DNA of 35,886 nucleotides, from contig CAMBXE010000014.1 in the NCBI GenBank assembly GCA_945871805.1, positions 1-35,886 on the forward strand, read 5' to 3'. This DNA is from Rhizobium sp. Q54 (GTDB taxonomy: Bacteria; Pseudomonadota; Alphaproteobacteria; Rickettsiales; UBA1997). Numbering within the stretch: position 1 is the first letter of the stretch; every line of letters begins with the position of its first letter. Below the pieces are notes generated by a model, which worked only from the letters and a program-made list of their open reading frames with translations, ran no database searches and was not told the DNA's origin. A program made the translations under genes and the position numbers. Positions 7,580 through 17,187 of this stretch are shown here, one piece after another.

Positions 7580-8494
7580 GTGAACCAGCTTTCTTTTCGA
7601 CATCTTCTTGACGCCAATCAAATCAAAGAAAGCGACCTCGAAAAACTTTTTGCCTTAGCTGACAAATATTACGCGAAGCCAGAGCAGGATTGCCCAAACA
7701 CCATCCTCGCAACTTTATTTTTTGAGCCAAGCACGCGAACTCGTTTCTCTTTTGAATCAGCAATGCACCGGCTCGGCGGTAAAATTATTTCACTCGAAAA
7801 TGGCCAAACTTCTTCGGTAGCGAAAGGCGAAAGCCTTGCTGACACTGGTCGCATCATGAGTAATTACGCTGACGCAATTGTGATGCGTCACCCGAAAATT
7901 GGTTCGGCGGAAGAGTTGGCAAAATATGCGACAGTGCCTGTGATCAATGCCGGAGATGGCTCTAATCAACATCCAACGCAATCACTTGTCGACCTCTACA
8001 CAATTTTTCGCGAGAAGAAAAAATTAGATAATTTACGCATCGGCGTGCTCGGCGACTTAAAACATGGAAGAGCGGTGCATTCAATGATGACGCTGCTTAC
8101 CCGCTATTCTAAAAATCATTTTACATTAATTTCTCACGCATCTTTAGCCCTTGAAGAAAAAAGCAAAAAAGAGTTCGAGCAACATGGTTGTAAGATCGAA
8201 GAGACTTCAGATTTGGAAGGTGCGATAAAAGATCTCGACATTCTCTACGTCACCCGCACCCAATTTGAGCGCTTCGACAAAGATAAACTGACCAAAGCAA
8301 ATGATGTTTATTGCGTGAATAAAAAACTTTTAGCCCAAGGGAAAAAAGATTTGATCCTGCTTCATCCCCTGCCCCGTACTGGCGAAATTGATCCAGAAAT
8401 TGATGAGTTGCCACAAGCAAAATATTTTGCCCAAGCCAATTACGGGGTTTTCATCCGCATGGCCTTGTTGTCACTGATGACTAATACTAGGTAA
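7580..8494 (+). CDS. pyrB: Aspartate carbamoyltransferase catalytic subunit
   Basis: PyrB makes N-carbamoyl-aspartate from carbamoyl phosphate and aspartate, the committed step of pyrimidine synthesis. 304 residues. The carbamoyl-phosphate motif is FFEPSTRTRFSFE (STRTR at 51-55); H131-P-T-Q-S and the LLHPLPR motif near the C-terminus complete the active site. The start is a GTG at 7580, preceded by CGGGGA at a sensible distance. It follows hflK closely and may be co-transcribed with it. No pyrI or pyrC is next to it. Confidence 0.95.
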   Translation: MNQLSFRHLLDANQIKESDLEKLFALADKYYAKPEQDCPNTILATLFFEPSTRTRFSFESAMHRLGGKIISLENGQTSSVAKGESLADTGRIMSNYADAIVMRHPKIGSAEELAKYATVPVINAGDGSNQHPTQSLVDLYTIFREKKKLDNLRIGVLGDLKHGRAVHSMMTLLTRYSKNHFTLISHASLALEEKSKKEFEQHGCKIEETSDLEGAIKDLDILYVTRTQFERFDKDKLTKANDVYCVNKKLLAQGKKDLILLHPLPRTGEIDPEIDELPQAKYFAQANYGVFIRMALLSLMTNTR

Positions 8495-8561
8495 ATCCTT
8501 CGATTTTTATTTTGTTATCCCCGCGAAGATGGGAATGAAGCTTAACGCCGGTACTTAATTT
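8495..8561. repeat. Short intergenic spacer with a family B-like relic
   Basis: The spacer holds TTATCCCCGCGAAGATGGGA (8515-8534), which resembles a worn arm of the palindromic family seen at 6069, 11134 and 11701. I see no convincing heat-shock (sigma-32) promoter here, although clpB follows. Confidence 0.35.
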
Positions 8562-11129
8562 ATGAACTTAGAACGCTACACTGAGAAAACTCAATCCATC
8601 CTTCAAGCCTCGCAAACTCTGGCTCTGGGCCATGGTCATCAAAAATTTCTTCCTGAGCATTTACTTCAAGCGATGCTTTTAGATCAAGATGATCTTGTAC
8701 AAAAACTTGTGCATCTTTGCGACGGCAATATTCAAATTTTAAGCGGCGAAATTAAGCAAGTTATCGATCGAATTCCAAGTGTTGAGGGAAGCGGTGCCGG
8801 ACAAATTTCTCTTTCGCAAGAATTGGCGCGAATTTTCTTACTCGCAGAAAAAATTTCCGATCAAAATTCTGATCAATTCGTTACAGTTGAGCGCCTTCTC
8901 CAAGCAATTTTGGAAGATGAAAAAAATGAAGCGGCGAAAATTTTGAAGATGTCTGGCGTTACTGTTTCCGCACTTCGCGCTGCGATTCAAAAAATTCGCG
9001 CCGGAAAAAAAGCAAGCTCTGCTTCAGCCGAATCTACTTACCAATCGCTCGAAAAATACGCGCAAGATCTCACCAAAAAAGCGCGCGAAGGAAAAATAGA
9101 TCCTGTCATCGGTCGTGACGAAGAAATTCGCCGCACCATGCAAGTTCTTTCGCGTCGTACCAAAAATAATCCGGTTTTAATCGGACAGCCTGGCGTTGGA
9201 AAAACTGCAATCGTCGAAGGATTAGCGCAAAGAATTGTTAATGGCGATGTGCCGGAAAGCCTTAAAAATAAACGCCTGATGTCACTCGACATGGGCGCGC
9301 TAATAGCAGGTGCGAAATTTCGCGGTGAATTTGAAGAGCGTTTAAAAGCAGTGCTAAATGAGGTCGAAAATAATGAAGGCGTGATTCTTTTCATCGACGA
9401 ACTTCACCTTCTAGTTGGCGCCGGAAAAACTGAAGGCTCGATGGACGCGTCAAATTTATTAAAGCCAGCTTTAGCTCGTGGTACGCTTCACTGCGTTGGC
9501 GCGACAACTTTGGACGAATACAGAAAATACATCGAAAAAGATGCCGCTCTCGCGCGACGTTTTCAGGCGGTTTATACCGAGGAACCGAGCGTCGAAGATA
9601 CGATTTCAATTCTGCGCGGCATTAAAGAAAAATATGAAGTTCATCACGGAATTAGAATTAAAGACTCTGCTCTTGTTGCAGCAGCGACGCTATCTCATCG
9701 CTACATCACCGATAGATTTTTGCCCGACAAAGCAATTGATTTAATCGACGAAGCAGCAAGTTCTTTGAAAATCGAACTCGATTCAAAACCAACAGAATTA
9801 GACGAAATCGATCGCAAGATTATTCAACTTAAGATCGAGGCCGAAGCCTTAAAAAAAGAAGACGACAAGGCTTCAAAAGATCGCTTAACAAAACTTCATT
9901 TGGAACTCACTTCTTTAGAAAAAAGATCGACAGAAATGGGAAGTTTGTGGCAGGCGGAAAAAATGAAACGCGGCAAAATCAATGAACTCAAAAGCAAAAT
10001 TGAAGCGAGTAAATTTGAACTCGAAAAAGCGCAGCGCGAAGGCAATTTGGCGAAAGCTGGCGAGCTAACTTACGGTAAAATTCCTGAGTTGCAAAAAGAG
10101 CTGGAAAACCTTGATAGCTCTGTGTCGAAGAACATTGTTCATGAAGCAGTTTCTGAGGATGATATTGCGGCAATCGTGGCGCGCACGACCGGAATTCCAG
10201 TTGATAGGATTCTCTCTGGCGAGAAAGAAAAATTACTGAAAATGGAATCACTTCTTGAGCAACGCGTTGTTGGTCAAGGCGCCGCACTTAAAGCAATTTC
10301 TGATGCAGTGCGTCGTTCGCGTTCTGGCCTGCAAGATCCCAATCGCCCTGTCGGATCATTCTTATTTTTAGGGCCAACCGGAGTAGGCAAAACAGAAATT
10401 TGTAAAGCGCTCGCCGAATTTATTTTTGATGATGAGTCGGCATTGCTACGAATCGACATGAGCGAATTCATGGAGAAACATGCCGTCGCCCGCTTGATTG
10501 GCGCCCCTCCGGGCTATGTCGGTTACGAACAAGGCGGAGTATTAACCGAGGCAGTTCGTCGTCGCCCTTACCAAGTAATTTTATTCGATGAAGTCGAAAA
10601 AGCGCATCACGACGTTTTTAATGTCTTACTGCAAGTGCTCGACGATGGCCGCCTGACTGATTCGCAAGGCCATGTCGTAAATTTTACCAACACGATTATT
10701 ATTCTGACTTCAAATCTTGGTTCACAATTTTTGAATGATTTGGGCGAAGAGCAAAAAGTTGAGGAGGTGCGCGAGAAAGTGATGGACGTGGTTCGCGGCC
10801 ATTTTCGTCCAGAATTTTTAAATCGCTTAGATGAAATTATTCTCTTCAATAAACTCAGTCGTCAAAATATGGAAGGCATCGTCGGGACACAATTCGCGCG
10901 ACTCGCCAAGAGATTGTTAATTCGTAACATCAAACTTGAACTCGATAAATCAGCGAAAAGTTATTTAGCAGCGAAAGGCTTTGATCCCGCTTACGGCGCG
11001 CGTCCTCTTAAGCGCGTGATCCAACGCGACATCGAAAATATTTTAGCAGAAAAAATTCTGCGCGGAGAAATTTTCGATGGCCAAGAAGTTAAAATTTCAG
11101 CAAAGGGAGAGGTGTTGGAGTTTATTTAG
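8562..11129 (+). CDS. clpB: Protein disaggregase ClpB
   Basis: ClpB is the cytoplasmic AAA+ hexamer that, with DnaK, pulls proteins out of aggregates. 855 residues, full length. The N-terminal Clp repeat domain is at about 1-145. The first ATPase has Walker A GQPGVGKT at 208-215 and Walker B VILFIDE near 274-280. The coiled-coil M-domain lies at about 410-525. The second ATPase has Walker A GPTGVGKT at 604-611 and Walker [12 protein letters not shown]. The M-domain separates it from ClpA and ClpC. No frameshift or missing motif. Confidence 0.97.
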   Translation: MNLERYTEKTQSILQASQTLALGHGHQKFLPEHLLQAMLLDQDDLVQKLVHLCDGNIQILSGEIKQVIDRIPSVEGSGAGQISLSQELARIFLLAEKISDQNSDQFVTVERLLQAILEDEKNEAAKILKMSGVTVSALRAAIQKIRAGKKASSASAESTYQSLEKYAQDLTKKAREGKIDPVIGRDEEIRRTMQVLSRRTKNNPVLIGQPGVGKTAIVEGLAQRIVNGDVPESLKNKRLMSLDMGALIAGAKFRGEFEERLKAVLNEVENNEGVILFIDELHLLVGAGKTEGSMDASNLLKPALARGTLHCVGATTLDEYRKYIEKDAALARRFQAVYTEEPSVEDTISILRGIKEKYEVHHGIRIKDSALVAAATLSHRYITDRFLPDKAIDLIDEAASSLKIELDSKPTELDEIDRKIIQLKIEAEALKKEDDKASKDRLTKLHLELTSLEKRSTEMGSLWQAEKMKRGKINELKSKIEASKFELEKAQREGNLAKAGELTYGKIPELQKELENLDSSVSKNIVHEAVSEDDIAAIVARTTGIPVDRILSGEKEKLLKMESLLEQRVVGQGAALKAISDAVRRSRSGLQDPNRPVGSFLFLGPTGVGKTEICKALAEFIFDDESALLRIDMSEFMEKHAVARLIGAPPGYVGYEQGGVLTEAVRRRPYQVILFDEVEKAHHDVFNVLLQVLDDGRLTDSQGHVVNFTNTIIILTSNLGSQFLNDLGEEQKVEEVREKVMDVVRGHFRPEFLNRLDEIILFNKLSRQNMEGIVGTQFARLAKRLLIRNIKLELDKSAKSYLAAKGFDPAYGARPLKRVIQRDIENILAEKILRGEIFDGQEVKISAKGEVLEFI

Positions 11130-11133
11130 GGCG

Positions 11134-11270
11134 CACTCTCTCTTGTCCACCCAGTCGAATGACGGGGTCCATTTTGTCGCGGGTAGAAGTGCTTAAATAA
11201 CAACCGAAATTGTGGCGAGGTGGACCCCGTCATTCGACGGGGTAATAAGTTGAGGGTGTGGAGAGAGGTA
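11134..11270. repeat. Family B palindromic element, copy at the clpB 3' side
   Basis: A large imperfect palindrome. Its core is an 18-bp perfect inverted repeat, GTCGAATGACGGGGTCCA at 11154-11171 against 11221-11238. The outer arms continue as CTCTCTC and GAGAGAG. As RNA it would fold strongly and may act as a mRNA end or stability element, but no terminal T-run is present. Confidence 0.75.
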
Positions 11271-11338
11271 TTAGTTCTTGCAATCTTATTCCCAAATTTA
11301 TTCTTCAGCCCTCGTCTTAACTTCAAAATAATTAAATT

Positions 11339-11689
11339 ATGAAAATTAAAAATACTGCCCTTGGAATATTGCTATCATTGCTTGTAAGCATGTCAGCTCA
11401 CGCTCAAGAAGAACAAAGTGGTGAAAAATTTTCTGCTCACAAAACAGAAATGCTGGGACAATTAAACAAAGAAAAATCACTCATCGATGCCACAATTTCC
11501 TGCATTAATTCCGCAGCAAAAAAAGAAGACATGCAGAAATGTCACGAGCAAAAAAAATCATCGATGGACGCGCTAAGACAAGAGAGAGAAGTCATCCACC
11601 AAAAAAGAAGAGCTGAAAGAAAAGATAAATTACAGAAAGAATTAAAAGAGCTTGATGAAAAAAGCACTCGCACTTCTAACAAAAAATAA
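11339..11689 (+). CDS. Small exported protein of unknown function
   Basis: 116 residues with a clear Sec signal peptide: MKIKNTALG, a hydrophobic stretch ILLSLLVSMS and an AHA-Q cleavage site near residue 22. The mature part is highly charged and probably helical or coiled-coil, with two cysteines 14 residues apart (ISCINSAAKKEDMQKCHEQ) that could form a disulfide in the periplasm, and a Lys/Glu-rich tail. I do not recognise the family. A palindromic family B element lies on each side (11134-11270 and 11701-11780). It could have its own promoter in the 68 bases before the start, but I see no convincing boxes. Confidence 0.75.
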   Translation: MKIKNTALGILLSLLVSMSAHAQEEQSGEKFSAHKTEMLGQLNKEKSLIDATISCINSAAKKEDMQKCHEQKKSSMDALRQEREVIHQKRRAERKDKLQKELKELDEKSTRTSNKK

Positions 11690-11700
11690 TAGGTAATCGG

Positions 11701-11780
11701 CGTCACCCCGCCTTCATGACGAGGTCCATTTTACTCACAATTTGTGACGAAATGGGCCTCGACATTCGTCGAAGTGATAA
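11701..11780. repeat. Family B palindromic element between two convergent genes
   Basis: The arms GTCACCCCGCCTTCATGACG and CGACATTCGTCGAAGTGATA oppose each other across an inner stem CGAGGtCCATTT/AAATGGgCCTCG (11720-11731/11750-11761). The sequence relates to the elements at 6069 and 11134. It lies where transcripts of the exported-protein gene and truA converge. Confidence 0.7.
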
Positions 11781-11798
11781 CTTGAGAAGGGGAATTAA

Positions 11799-12545
11799 TT
11801 AGTAATCCACTCCAACAAAATACAGCCCACAAGCCGGCGCATTTGGCCCAGATTTTGTCCGATCTTTTGCTGCTAAAATTATCCCCATCTCTTCCGCAGT
11901 AATCTTTCCAAGCCCCACATAAACCAAGGTTCCCACGATATTACGCACCATGTGATGAAGAAAAGATTTCGCAGTAAAATCAATCGTGATCTCTTCGTTA
12001 TTTTGTAGGATTTCAACTTTATCTAAAGTCTTAATTGGCTGAGATGATTGGCACTGCGAATCGCGAAAAGATGAAAAATCATGCTGACCAACTAAACATT
12101 CAGCAGCCCGCTTCATCGCTTTGATATCAAGCTTTCTTGCCACTTGCCACGCTCGATTTTTTTCGAGAACTAATTGGGGGTAACGATTAATAATTCGATA
12201 GCGGTAGTGACGTTTTTTTGTTGAGAAGCGCGCGCTAAAATTTTCATCAACTAGCTCGCAAGTGCGGACGGCAACATCCTCTCCGCGCAGGTAATTATTG
12301 AGCCTGGCGAGCATCGCGTAATCGAGAAATTTTTTCTGTAAATCGAAATGAACAACCTGCCCTAAAGCATGAACCCCAGAATCTGTTCTGCCTGAATAAG
12401 TAATTTTTACTTCTTTTTGTGCCATTAAAAAAATTGCCTTTTCTAAAACTTCCTCGATTGATTTTTGTGCAATGCACGGTTGCTTCTGCAGCCCGCAGTA
12501 ATTGGTTCCATCATATTCAATTGTAAGTTTGTAGCGCTGAGACAT
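11799..12545 (-). CDS. truA: tRNA pseudouridine(38-40) synthase
   Basis: TruA isomerises uridines 38-40 in the tRNA anticodon arm. 248 residues from ATG 12545 (MSQRYKLTIEYDG). A further in-frame start at 12575 would reach into bioA, so I prefer the inner one. The catalytic aspartate is D55 in YSGRTDSGVHALGQV; RFSTKKRHYRYRI and FLHHMVRNIVGTL are also family motifs. It is divergent from bioA across 22 bases, so their control regions must overlap the coding ends. Confidence 0.95.
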   Translation of the reverse strand: MSQRYKLTIEYDGTNYCGLQKQPCIAQKSIEEVLEKAIFLMAQKEVKITYSGRTDSGVHALGQVVHFDLQKKFLDYAMLARLNNYLRGEDVAVRTCELVDENFSARFSTKKRHYRYRIINRYPQLVLEKNRAWQVARKLDIKAMKRAAECLVGQHDFSSFRDSQCQSSQPIKTLDKVEILQNNEEITIDFTAKSFLHHMVRNIVGTLVYVGLGKITAEEMGIILAAKDRTKSGPNAPACGLYFVGVDY

Positions 12546-12567
12546 TTTAAAATTTTTTTCGAATTTT

Positions 12568-13773
12568 ATGAGCAAACAAATTTGGCTTCCCTACACGCAA
12601 ATGCAAAACCACTTGCCACAACTTGAAGTCGTTGGCGCGAAGGGTTCAAAGATTTTTTTAAAAGATGGCCGTATTTTAATCGACGGAATTTCTTCTTGGT
12701 GGGCTATGGCGCATGGCTACAACCACCCTCATCTAACTTCGGCAATTGCCAAACAAGCGAAAATTTTGCCTCATATCATGATGGCCGGATTTGCTGCAGA
12801 ACCCACTTACACATTAGCTGAGCGTCTGTGCAAATTTGCTAAAATGGATCGTGTATTTTTTTCTGATTCTGGTTCGGTAGCGATCGAAGTAGCGATGAAA
12901 ATCTCTTGGCAATTTCATTTGAATTGTGGCGCGAAGAATAAAACAAAATTTATTTCCTTCAAAAATTCTTACCACGGCGATACTACGGGCGCAATGTCTC
13001 TCGCCGACCTCTCTTCCGGTATGCACAAGAAATTTCAGAAAATTTTGCTGAATAATTTTTGTCTCGATTTGCCAAAAAATAAAAATGATCTCGATCGCTT
13101 CGAAGATTTTGTGAAAAAAAATAAAAAAATTCTCGCCGGAATTTTTGTCGAGCCTCTCGTTCAGTGTGCTGGCGGAATGCTCTTTCACACCCCGGAAATT
13201 TTACGCGAAATTTTTCTTATCGCCAAAAAACACGAGGTACTTTTTATCGCCGACGAATGCGCAGTTGGTTTTTATCGCACCGGCAAGAAATTTGCTTGTG
13301 ATCACGCAAAAATCACTCCAGATATTCTAACCTTAAGTAAGGCGCTGACCGGCGGAACAATTGGACTTGCAGCAACTCTAGTTTCTAAAAAAATCTTCGA
13401 AAAATTCTTGGGCGATTCACTCGATTTAGCTTTAATGCACGGCCCAACTTTTATGGGAAATCCTCTCGCTTGCGCTGCTGCAAATGCTTCACTCGATTTA
13501 TTTGAACAAGAAGATTACACCAAAAAAACTGCTGAAATTGAAAAGATTTTACGTGTTGAATTAAAAGACTTTAAAAACCCACGCGTGCTTGGCTCTATTG
13601 CTGCTATTGATATCGAAGCAGACTTCGAAAAAATTATCGAATTGCGAAAAAAATTCATCGCCTCGGGAATTTTCTTGCGACCATTTGGCAACTGTCTTTA
13701 TCTGATGCCAGCACTCACAATTACCAAGTCTGACCTTAAAAAAATTACTAACTCAATCGCAAAAATTTTATGA
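12568..13773 (+). CDS. bioA: Adenosylmethionine-8-amino-7-oxononanoate aminotransferase
   Basis: BioA is a PLP enzyme that turns KAPA into DAPA in biotin synthesis, with S-adenosylmethionine as amino donor. 401 residues, slightly shorter than many homologues. Family features: WLPYTQMQ at the start, DGISSWWAMAHGYNHP, FFSDSGSVAIEVAMK, a DE-containing strand IADECAVGFYRTGKKF and the PLP lysine K258 in LSKALTGG. GPTFMGNPLACAAA matches the class III end motif. The SSWW motif favours BioA over other class III aminotransferases. No other bio gene is present here. Its TGA overlaps the dapB ATG (ATGA), so the two are translationally coupled. Confidence 0.92.
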   Translation: MSKQIWLPYTQMQNHLPQLEVVGAKGSKIFLKDGRILIDGISSWWAMAHGYNHPHLTSAIAKQAKILPHIMMAGFAAEPTYTLAERLCKFAKMDRVFFSDSGSVAIEVAMKISWQFHLNCGAKNKTKFISFKNSYHGDTTGAMSLADLSSGMHKKFQKILLNNFCLDLPKNKNDLDRFEDFVKKNKKILAGIFVEPLVQCAGGMLFHTPEILREIFLIAKKHEVLFIADECAVGFYRTGKKFACDHAKITPDILTLSKALTGGTIGLAATLVSKKIFEKFLGDSLDLALMHGPTFMGNPLACAAANASLDLFEQEDYTKKTAEIEKILRVELKDFKNPRVLGSIAAIDIEADFEKIIELRKKFIASGIFLRPFGNCLYLMPALTITKSDLKKITNSIAKIL

Positions 13774-14555
13774 AAATTGGCGTAACTGGAATAACTGGAA
13801 GAATGGGCCGAACCATTGCTGGACTGGTTTTGCAAGACACTGTTGCCGAGCTTACTTCTGCATTTGCGCGTAAAAATTCCGGGGAAGATCTTGGAGAATT
13901 TTTGGGATTCGAAAAAACCAATACTCAAACCACTTCCAACCTAAGTGAATTCGTCCAAAACTGCGACGCAATCATCGATTTTTCTTCACCAGTTTTAAGT
14001 TTAGAGCTAGCCAGAAAATGTGCCGAACTCAAGAAAGTATTGGTCTGCGGCACTACCGGATTTTCTGAAAATGAAAAACAAGAATTCGCCGCACATGCCA
14101 AAGACACGGTTATTATTTGGTCTTCAAACATGTCGCTTGGAGTAAATTTATTAATGAATCTCGCCGAGAAAGTTGCAGGAATTTTACACGAAGATTTCGA
14201 TGTTGAGATCGTTGAAATGCATCACAAAAATAAAGTTGATGCCCCATCTGGAACCGCTCTATCTCTTGGTGCGGCAGTTGCACAAGGTCGCCACATCGAG
14301 CTACAAAAAAATGCAGTAATGGCGAGAGTGGGGAAAGATGCAAAACGTAACAAAGGTGAAATCGGCTTCGCAACCCTACGTGGCGGTGATGTAATCGGTG
14401 ATCACACGGTTATTTTTGCCGGAGAAGGTGAGCGTATTGAACTAACTCACAAAGCTTCTAACCGTGATATTTTTGCCAAGGGTGCAATTCGTGCGGCAAT
14501 TTGGGGATCAGCTCGGCAACCTGGCTTTTACTCAATGCGAGATGTGCTGAACTAG
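13770..14555 (+). CDS. dapB: 4-hydroxy-tetrahydrodipicolinate reductase
   Basis: DapB reduces the DapA product with NAD(P)H in the diaminopimelate/lysine pathway. 261 residues. The nucleotide-binding loop is GVTGITGRMGRTI at the N-terminus, CGTTGFSENE follows, and the catalytic segment is EMHHKNKVDAPSGTAL. The start codon overlaps the bioA stop by four bases. A strong terminator follows at 14617-14658, so bioA-dapB is a unit with a defined end. Confidence 0.96.
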   Translation: MKIGVTGITGRMGRTIAGLVLQDTVAELTSAFARKNSGEDLGEFLGFEKTNTQTTSNLSEFVQNCDAIIDFSSPVLSLELARKCAELKKVLVCGTTGFSENEKQEFAAHAKDTVIIWSSNMSLGVNLLMNLAEKVAGILHEDFDVEIVEMHHKNKVDAPSGTALSLGAAVAQGRHIELQKNAVMARVGKDAKRNKGEIGFATLRGGDVIGDHTVIFAGEGERIELTHKASNRDIFAKGAIRAAIWGSARQPGFYSMRDVLN

Positions 14556-14863
14556 ACAGAACTCTTAAATCAAGTGCTTGAAGCCTCTCTTGGATCTTCG
14601 CCTTCGCTGGTATGAAATAAAAAAGGCCCGACTCCTTTTGAGAGTCGGGCCTTTTTTTAATTCATCGACGAAGAATTAAAACTAAACCCAGATCCGTCAT
14701 TAGAATTGCGACAGTATCTCGCTAAGCCTTAATTCTATTAGCCTCGGGCGAGCACCGCACCGGAAGCGTAGCATGCATACGCTGACGGAGCGGAGCGCAG
14801 AACGAGGCTAATAGAATTAAGGGTTAGTAGAGATAATGGCGTGATTCTAATGACGGATTTGGG
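14556..14863. other. Gene-free interval between convergent dapB and rpoD
   Basis: In order it holds about 60 bases of featureless sequence, the dapB terminator (14617-14658), a short AT-rich linker, and the complete family A palindrome starting near 14686 and reaching the rpoD stop codon. No coding potential is seen. Confidence 0.75.
14617..14658 (+). terminator. Rho-independent terminator after dapB
   Basis: A perfect stem AAAAGGCCCGACTC/GAGTCGGGCCTTTT with a 7-base loop, followed by T's. The A-run on the other side means it could also stop transcripts coming from the rpoD side. Confidence 0.93.
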
Positions 14864-14866
14864 TTA
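14686..14866. repeat. Palindromic element family A, complete copy
   Basis: About 181 bases with matching outer arms: AACCCAGATCCGTCATTAGA at the left, and its near reverse complement ending in GACGGATTTGGGTT at the right. Next come TATCTC/GAGATA, then CCTTAATTCTATTAGCCTCG against CGAGGCTAATAGAATTAAGG (a perfect 20-bp pair), and the inner hairpin AGCGTA/TACGCT. The right end touches or supplies the rpoD TAA at 14866-14864. There is no transposase gene, so it resembles a rickettsial palindromic element or a MITE-like mobile repeat. Confidence 0.85.
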
Positions 14867-17179
14867 AACGTCAGTCAAAAAACTCTTAAACAACTTCGCA
14901 CGATTTGGATGCTGTAATTTTTTCAAAGCTTTCGCTTCGATTTGTCTGATCCGTTCACGAGTTACCGAGAATTGTTTGCCGACTTCTTCCAAAGTGTGAT
15001 CTGTCACCATACCAATACCGAAGCGCATGCGCAGCACCCGCTCTTCACGAGAAGTTAGAGATGAGAGCATTTGCGCAGTTACTTCTTTTAACTTCGAATA
15101 AGCCGCAGCATCGAATGGAAGCACTGCGGTTTTATCTTCGATGAAATCTCCAAGAATACTTTCTTCGTCGTCGCCACCAGCGATTGGCGATTCAAGACTG
15201 ACCGGATCTTTTGAAGTGCGGAGAACTTTACGAACCTTATCAACTGGCATCAAAAGCTTATCGGCGATCTCTTGCGCGTCAGGCGTTCTACCTAATTCTT
15301 GCGTAAGTTGACGAGAGGTTTTGACGATTTTATTGATCGTCTCAACCATGTGAATTGGGATACGAATCGTGCGCGATTGATCTGCGATCGCACGAGTGAT
15401 TGCTTGGCGAATCCACCAAGTTGCGTAGGTCGAAAATTTGTAACCACGACGATATTCAAACTTATCGACAGCGCGCATTAAGCCGATATTTCCTTCTTGG
15501 ATTAGATCTAAAAATTGCAGACCGCGATTCGTGTATTTTTTTGCGATTGAAACTACGAGACGAAGATTCGCCTCAATCATTTCTTTCTTCGCTTGCAACT
15601 CTTCTTCCTGACTTCTGCGTACGTTATTTACGAGCAGTTTGAAATCGACGATACTAAGGCCGAGAATTTTAATAAATTTTCCTAAACGATTTTGTGTTTC
15701 GTGAATCTTTTCTTTGCCACCAACTAAAAATTTCTGCCATTTTTTGTCACTAACGAGCTCAGCTTTTTTGAACCAAGCTGCGCCCTCTTCAACTCCGTGG
15801 TAATTTTTGAGGAAGACAGATTTTTCAACGCCAAATTCTTGCGCACATCTCAATAATTCGAGATCAATCGTAAGCAATTTTTGCTGCGCTTCGTAGACCT
15901 GATCGACCAAAGATTTAATCAAAGAATCATTGAAACTTACTTCAGTAGTAAGTGTTTCGAATTCAGCTTTGAGGCGGTTAATGTCTTTGTTTACCTTGAT
16001 TTGCTCGTGAGTTTTTTCTTCAGATTTGTCGATTATTTTCTGACAAGTATCCGCGATTCTTTGAAACAAATCGAGCATCTTCGGCATCAAAATACGCTCC
16101 ATCGAAACAAAAGAGACAACACTCTCATCAATTTCTTCGAGCTCTTCATCTTCAAATAAAGTCTCTTCAGAACTTTCTGAAGACGAATCAACTTGGGCAT
16201 TAATGATTGAAACTACGTCCTCTTCTTCCGCCGTTTGATCATTATTTCTAATAATTTCTTCGAGCTCGGCATTGTAAGTTTCATCAATGCGAATGATATC
16301 GCGAAGCAAAATAGTGCCGTTAGACAAGCCACTGTACCACTCGATGAAGTGGCGCATAATTAGCGGACCTTGGTAGATGAATCTGATTGTTTTATTACGA
16401 CCTTCTTCGATGCGCATCGCGATCGCTACTTCATCTTCACGAGTCAGCAATTTTACCGTACTCATTGAGCGCAAATAAGTTTTTACTGAATCTTCAGAGC
16501 GCTTTTGACTTTTTTCGTCATCCTTAGCGGCGGCACTTTCTTCCATTAATCTTTCCGCGTCTTCTTCTCTTTCGACGACTTGAATTTTGAATTCAGAAAG
16601 AATGTCTAATATGCGATCAAGCTTACTCGCATTTGTATCTGGGTCGATGTGATCGTTAATTTGATCGTGGGTTACAAAGCCCTGAGTCTTTCCGAGCGCT
16701 AGAAGTTTTTTTAATTTTTCAGCGAGTTTGTCGGAGAATTTTTTACCTTCATCATCGTGCTTTTGAATCGCTAAACGCACGTCTTGAATAAGCTGAAATC
16801 TCTCTGCAAGAAATACCGTTCTGTCATTAACGGGAACTTTAACTTTTGCTTTTCTTGGAGCTTTTGGCGCTTTCGGAGGCTTAACTTTTTTTTCTTTTTT
16901 TGGCTTTGGTTCTGGCTTCTTTGACTTCACCACTTTTTTTATTTCCACTTGAGGAAGGGATTTTTTTGGCTCAGGTTTTTTAACGACTTTCTTTATCGGT
17001 GCCGCTTTTTTCGCTGGCACGGACTTCTTCGCCACTTTTTTTGGTGTGATTTTTTTTATGATTTTTTTCGGTGCGATTTTTTTCGGAGCAATCTTCGCTA
17101 CTGGCTTAACTTTTTTTGGTGTGATTTTTTTCACAGATTTTTTTATTAGTAATTTTTTTACGACTTTTTTCACGGCCAT
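14864..17179 (-). CDS. rpoD: Primary sigma factor RpoD with a lysine-rich N-terminal extension
   Basis: RpoD directs RNA polymerase to housekeeping promoters. 771 residues. Residues 1 to about 115 are a Lys/Pro/Ala/Val tail of repeats such as KKITPKK and APKK; by my count 41 of the first 100 residues are lysine. Region 1.1 follows ([16 protein letters not shown], from about 163), then 1.2, a long acidic non-conserved region (about 300-360), and region 2 with [20 protein letters not shown] and [20 protein letters not shown]. Region 4 ends with the helix-turn-helix [20 protein letters not shown]. The C-terminus SFLTDV is normal. The dnaG stop TAG is part of its Shine-Dalgarno sequence (TAGGAG), 5 bases before the ATG, so translation is coupled. 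The stop codon lies at the edge of a palindromic element. Confidence 0.96.
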   Translation of the reverse strand: MAVKKVVKKLLIKKSVKKITPKKVKPVAKIAPKKIAPKKIIKKITPKKVAKKSVPAKKAAPIKKVVKKPEPKKSLPQVEIKKVVKSKKPEPKPKKEKKVKPPKAPKAPRKAKVKVPVNDRTVFLAERFQLIQDVRLAIQKHDDEGKKFSDKLAEKLKKLLALGKTQGFVTHDQINDHIDPDTNASKLDRILDILSEFKIQVVEREEDAERLMEESAAAKDDEKSQKRSEDSVKTYLRSMSTVKLLTREDEVAIAMRIEEGRNKTIRFIYQGPLIMRHFIEWYSGLSNGTILLRDIIRIDETYNAELEEIIRNNDQTAEEEDVVSIINAQVDSSSESSEETLFEDEELEEIDESVVSFVSMERILMPKMLDLFQRIADTCQKIIDKSEEKTHEQIKVNKDINRLKAEFETLTTEVSFNDSLIKSLVDQVYEAQQKLLTIDLELLRCAQEFGVEKSVFLKNYHGVEEGAAWFKKAELVSDKKWQKFLVGGKEKIHETQNRLGKFIKILGLSIVDFKLLVNNVRRSQEEELQAKKEMIEANLRLVVSIAKKYTNRGLQFLDLIQEGNIGLMRAVDKFEYRRGYKFSTYATWWIRQAITRAIADQSRTIRIPIHMVETINKIVKTSRQLTQELGRTPDAQEIADKLLMPVDKVRKVLRTSKDPVSLESPIAGGDDEESILGDFIEDKTAVLPFDAAAYSKLKEVTAQMLSSLTSREERVLRMRFGIGMVTDHTLEEVGKQFSVTRERIRQIEAKALKKLQHPNRAKLFKSFLTDV

Positions 17180-17187
17180 TTTTGCTC

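Noticed and set aside
8495-8561. Heat-shock (sigma-32) promoter before clpB
   Set aside because: The 67-base spacer shows no CTTGAA-like and CCCCAT-like pair at the right distance; the CCCC string belongs to a repeat relic.
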